Positions 61,884-64,000 of a DNA stretch of 64,000 nt are shown piece by piece. The position numbers and the translations under genes were made by a program. Under the pieces are notes generated by a model. The model saw only the letters and a program-made list of their open reading frames with translations. It searched no databases and was not told where the DNA came from. The stretch lies in contig CAJOLU010000003.1 of the NCBI GenBank assembly GCA_905235475.1, forward strand, positions 40,821-104,820, in the 5' to 3' direction. How positions within the stretch are numbered: the first letter of the stretch is position 1; each line of letters starts with the position of its first letter. This stretch comes from an uncultured Clostridia bacterium (GTDB taxonomy: Bacteria; Bacillota; Clostridia; Christensenellales; UBA1242).

Positions 61884-63305
61884 ATGGCAAAGAAAATTAA
61901 AATTGATTTTTCCACCAACGCTCAAAATGGCATAAATTGCACCAAAAATTTGGTGAACTTTCAGATAAAAAACAAAATGTTAAGAAATGGAATGGGTGTC
62001 AATAATTTAAGTGTTTGTTATAACGGCACACACACCAAAACTTTTGTGATTAGAGATGATGTGGCAAGAATTTTGGATTCATATTTTTATACTTATTTTA
62101 ACACAGTGGGAGTGGAGTATGGAATATTTTTGTTGTGTGCACAAAAAACAGATGATTCTATTGTGCTTTTGTCGGCAACATTCGAAACAAGTTCAAGCAC
62201 ATTTTATGAAATTTCTGGAATTAATTTTTCAAGTGTGCCAATAATGGCGCCATTCACTATTGGTGGTTTAACATATTTTTTATTTGTTCCAACAAATTTT
62301 GAAGATTATTCTTATCTTTTAACGAACAACTCAAGCATCACAATTCACAACATTCCAGCCAGCAATGATGTGGCATTTTATGATGGAAAAGTGTATGCAA
62401 TAACAAAAGCAAATGCAAATAAATTGTTTATAACCAGCAATGAAAGTGTTGATAGTTTAATCTCTTCACAATTTAATGGAGATATTGTTGATTTTTCTGA
62501 TGGATTGGGTAAGTTTTTGGCGTTAAAGCAAATGAATGGCTATCTGTATGCCATACGCGAAAAAGGAATTACAAGAATTATGTCTTCTGGCTGCGGTGAA
62601 AGCTTTTCATATAAAACAATTAGTTTTGATTTTTCCAAAATATTTGAAGGCACAATTTGCGTTTGTGATGATGTTATGATGATGGTTGGGGTTGACGGCG
62701 TTTATGTTTTTGATGGCATAGATTTTCAGAAATTGAGTTTTGATTGCAATGAAAACTTGGAAGATATTAATCGGGCAAATTGTGCGACATATGATGGTGT
62801 TAATTATTATTTTTCTGCAAATTTGCAAGATGAAACAAAAGAACATGAATTGCCTTGTGTTGGGCTTACACATAATAGCCTTGTGTGTGTTAACACAAAA
62901 ACAAAAGAAGTTTTATGCACCAGAGGGGTGAGTGTTTCAAAACTAATGTCTTGCTTTCATAATGGAATAACAAAAGTTGTTATATGCTTTGATGATGTAA
63001 ATCAAAACAAATTGGGCGAGATTAATTTTGATGGGCAACTATTTGATAGTGTTTCCACTAAAATATGGGAGTCTTATGATGCTTGTTTTGATGAAAAACA
63101 TGTGATAAAAAGCATTGAACTATGTGGAAATGGACAGTTTGAAATAAAAATATTTGCTGATGACAAAAAATATGTTTTTAACGCCAGTTTAACATCTGTT
63201 CCAACAAAGATTAACACAAATTTGCGTGGTAAAAAGTTTGAACTTGTGCTAAAAAGTTCATCACAAGATGCAAGTGCCTATGATATTTTTGTGGAGGTTT
63301 TGTGA
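61884..63305 (+). CDS. Phage tail/packaged-DNA stabilisation protein candidate (gp10-like)
   Basis: 473 residues starting 1 nt after the previous stop. Mostly beta with repeated strand-turn units (e.g. FYDGKVYAITKAN, YLYAIREKGITRI, GVDGVYVFDG), consistent with a propeller-like fold. The length matches P22 gp10 (472) and the gene lies where gp10 does, after the coat and connector. Assignment is by size, order and fold impression only. Confidence 0.55.
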   Translation: MAKKIKIDFSTNAQNGINCTKNLVNFQIKNKMLRNGMGVNNLSVCYNGTHTKTFVIRDDVARILDSYFYTYFNTVGVEYGIFLLCAQKTDDSIVLLSATFETSSSTFYEISGINFSSVPIMAPFTIGGLTYFLFVPTNFEDYSYLLTNNSSITIHNIPASNDVAFYDGKVYAITKANANKLFITSNESVDSLISSQFNGDIVDFSDGLGKFLALKQMNGYLYAIREKGITRIMSSGCGESFSYKTISFDFSKIFEGTICVCDDVMMMVGVDGVYVFDGIDFQKLSFDCNENLEDINRANCATYDGVNYYFSANLQDETKEHELPCVGLTHNSLVCVNTKTKEVLCTRGVSVSKLMSCFHNGITKVVICFDDVNQNKLGEINFDGQLFDSVSTKIWESYDACFDEKHVIKSIELCGNGQFEIKIFADDKKYVFNASLTSVPTKINTNLRGKKFELVLKSSSQDASAYDIFVEVL

Positions 63306-64000
63306 TGCCAACAAATATTGCAAAAAAGGCATATAAAATGTCTAGTGATAACGCAGATGAAGTTATGGAAAACAAAGCAGAAATTAGTAGTCTTAAAAAC
63401 AAAATAGCACAAATACACACTCACACACACGAAAATAAAAGCATTTTAGACCAAACAACGGCAAGTTATTTAATTGCTGAAAAACAAAAACTTGCTGGAA
63501 TTGAACAAAATGCCCAGCAAAATGTTCAAGCAGATTGGGCGCAAACCCAAACTAATGCAGATGACTTCATTAAAAATAAGCCAAACATTCCAACAAAAAC
63601 AAGTGATTTAACAAATGATAGTGATTTTATAACTTCAACTCAGGCGGGAAGTTCTTATGTTCCACAAACAAGAACAATTAACGAAAAGGCACTATCTAGC
63701 AACATAACATTAATGGCTAGTGATGTTGGGGCAAAACCTAATTTTAGTGAAAACACAGCATTCAACAAAAACTTTGAAACAAGTGCATCAAACATAAAAA
63801 TTAATGGGACAGCGAGTGTTGGAAGTTTAAATAGCGTTGCAAGAGCAGACCACATTCACCCAAGCGACACAACAAAAATTGATAAAATAAACGCGGCAAA
63901 AAGAGTTTATGCCACTGATTCTAGTGGTAATCAAACAAGTCTTCCATATGGTAACTCAAACAATCCATATGACGAGCCAAACTTTATTGTTAGGCGAGAT
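63305..64000 (+). CDS. Phage tail fibre (partial, runs off the window)
   Basis: Open from the ATG at 63305 (TGATG overlap with the previous gene) to the right edge, 232 codons with no stop. N-terminal coiled coil with IAQIHTHTHENKSILD, then ADWAQTQTNADDFIKNKPNI, the collar/shaft repeat seen in many tail fibres, TKTSDLTNDSDF, and SVGSLNSVARADHIHPSD, another shaft motif of phage fibres. It is likely the receptor-binding fibre. The C-terminus is outside the window. Confidence 0.85.
   Translation, partial: MPTNIAKKAYKMSSDNADEVMENKAEISSLKNKIAQIHTHTHENKSILDQTTASYLIAEKQKLAGIEQNAQQNVQADWAQTQTNADDFIKNKPNIPTKTSDLTNDSDFITSTQAGSSYVPQTRTINEKALSSNITLMASDVGAKPNFSENTAFNKNFETSASNIKINGTASVGSLNSVARADHIHPSDTTKIDKINAAKRVYATDSSGNQTSLPYGNSNNPYDEPNFIVRRD

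Noticed and set aside
1-64000. Alternative genetic code (TGA as Trp)
   Set aside because: Tryptophan in conserved motifs is TGG and TGA ends several recognised genes.

Overview
The window is AT-rich chromosomal DNA from a low-GC Gram-positive bacterium, most likely a gut-type Clostridia lineage of the Bacillota. The supports are AG-rich Shine-Dalgarno sites, TTGACA/TATAAT promoters, U-tailed terminators, an L10 leader, a large Bacillus/Clostridium-type SRP RNA, DnaD/DnaI-type replication proteins, a spore germination protease (gpr) and a PdaB-like deacetylase. TGA is used as a stop and TGG as Trp, so the code is standard. Gpr and the PdaB-like enzyme point to spore-forming ancestry. No rRNA, CRISPR array, IS transposase or integrase is visible.

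1-12 kb: a MinE-like small protein overlaps an M50 (SpoIVFB-type) protease. Then come a DUF4132 protein, a membrane protein, lgt with a coupled coiled-coil gene, the dnaD-dnaI operon on the minus strand behind a palindromic operator, a lipoprotein M1 peptidase, the rplJ-rplL operon with L10 leader and attenuator, and an Smr protein. An intergenic block of dispersed-type repeats follows. 12-23 kb: a 1314-residue modular surface protein, rplI, a DUF1540 protein, a YdjC-type deacetylase, rpsT, gpr, murI, glmS and the SRP RNA gene.

23-31 kb: a possible HEPN-CBS protein, a type 2-like ileS with a RluA-fold protein that has lost its catalytic Asp, a membrane protein/lipoprotein pair and gltX, then tRNA-Ala and tRNA-Ile followed by six tandem terminator hairpins. 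31-35 kb is a small accessory stretch: a nucleobase deaminase, a miniature subtilase, and a divergent XRE/SLOG module with three identical-type operators, bracketed by two near-identical terminators; then an SDR enzyme. 35-38.4 kb: HD hydrolase, PHP phosphoesterase, rpiB and a lipoprotein. 38.4-46 kb: a Cys-rich micro-membrane protein, a coiled-coil membrane protein, a 1228-residue Ig-like surface protein and an ABC exporter homologue with nearly every ATPase motif degraded.

46-50.8 kb: a short transcription unit in which tRNA-Thr(CGU) is flanked by two disrupted tRNA-like copies carrying related two-hairpin inserts; then a UvrA2-like protein, the PdaB-like deacetylase and a double-OB SSB-like protein. 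50.8-54.1 kb: two sorted membrane proteins, a 28-codon relic of what looks like folD, and a sigma-region-4-like regulator. From 54.2 kb to the right edge lies a phage head/tail module in the order of a short-tailed (P22-like) phage: TerL, small protein, portal, scaffold, two paralogous coat proteins, connector candidates, a gp10-sized protein and a tail fibre cut by the window end.

Most genes have a good Shine-Dalgarno site, but a minority (Smr, gpr, murI, SDR, ABC and the folD relic) lack one and start 6-7 nt after a -10 box, which predicts leaderless mRNAs.
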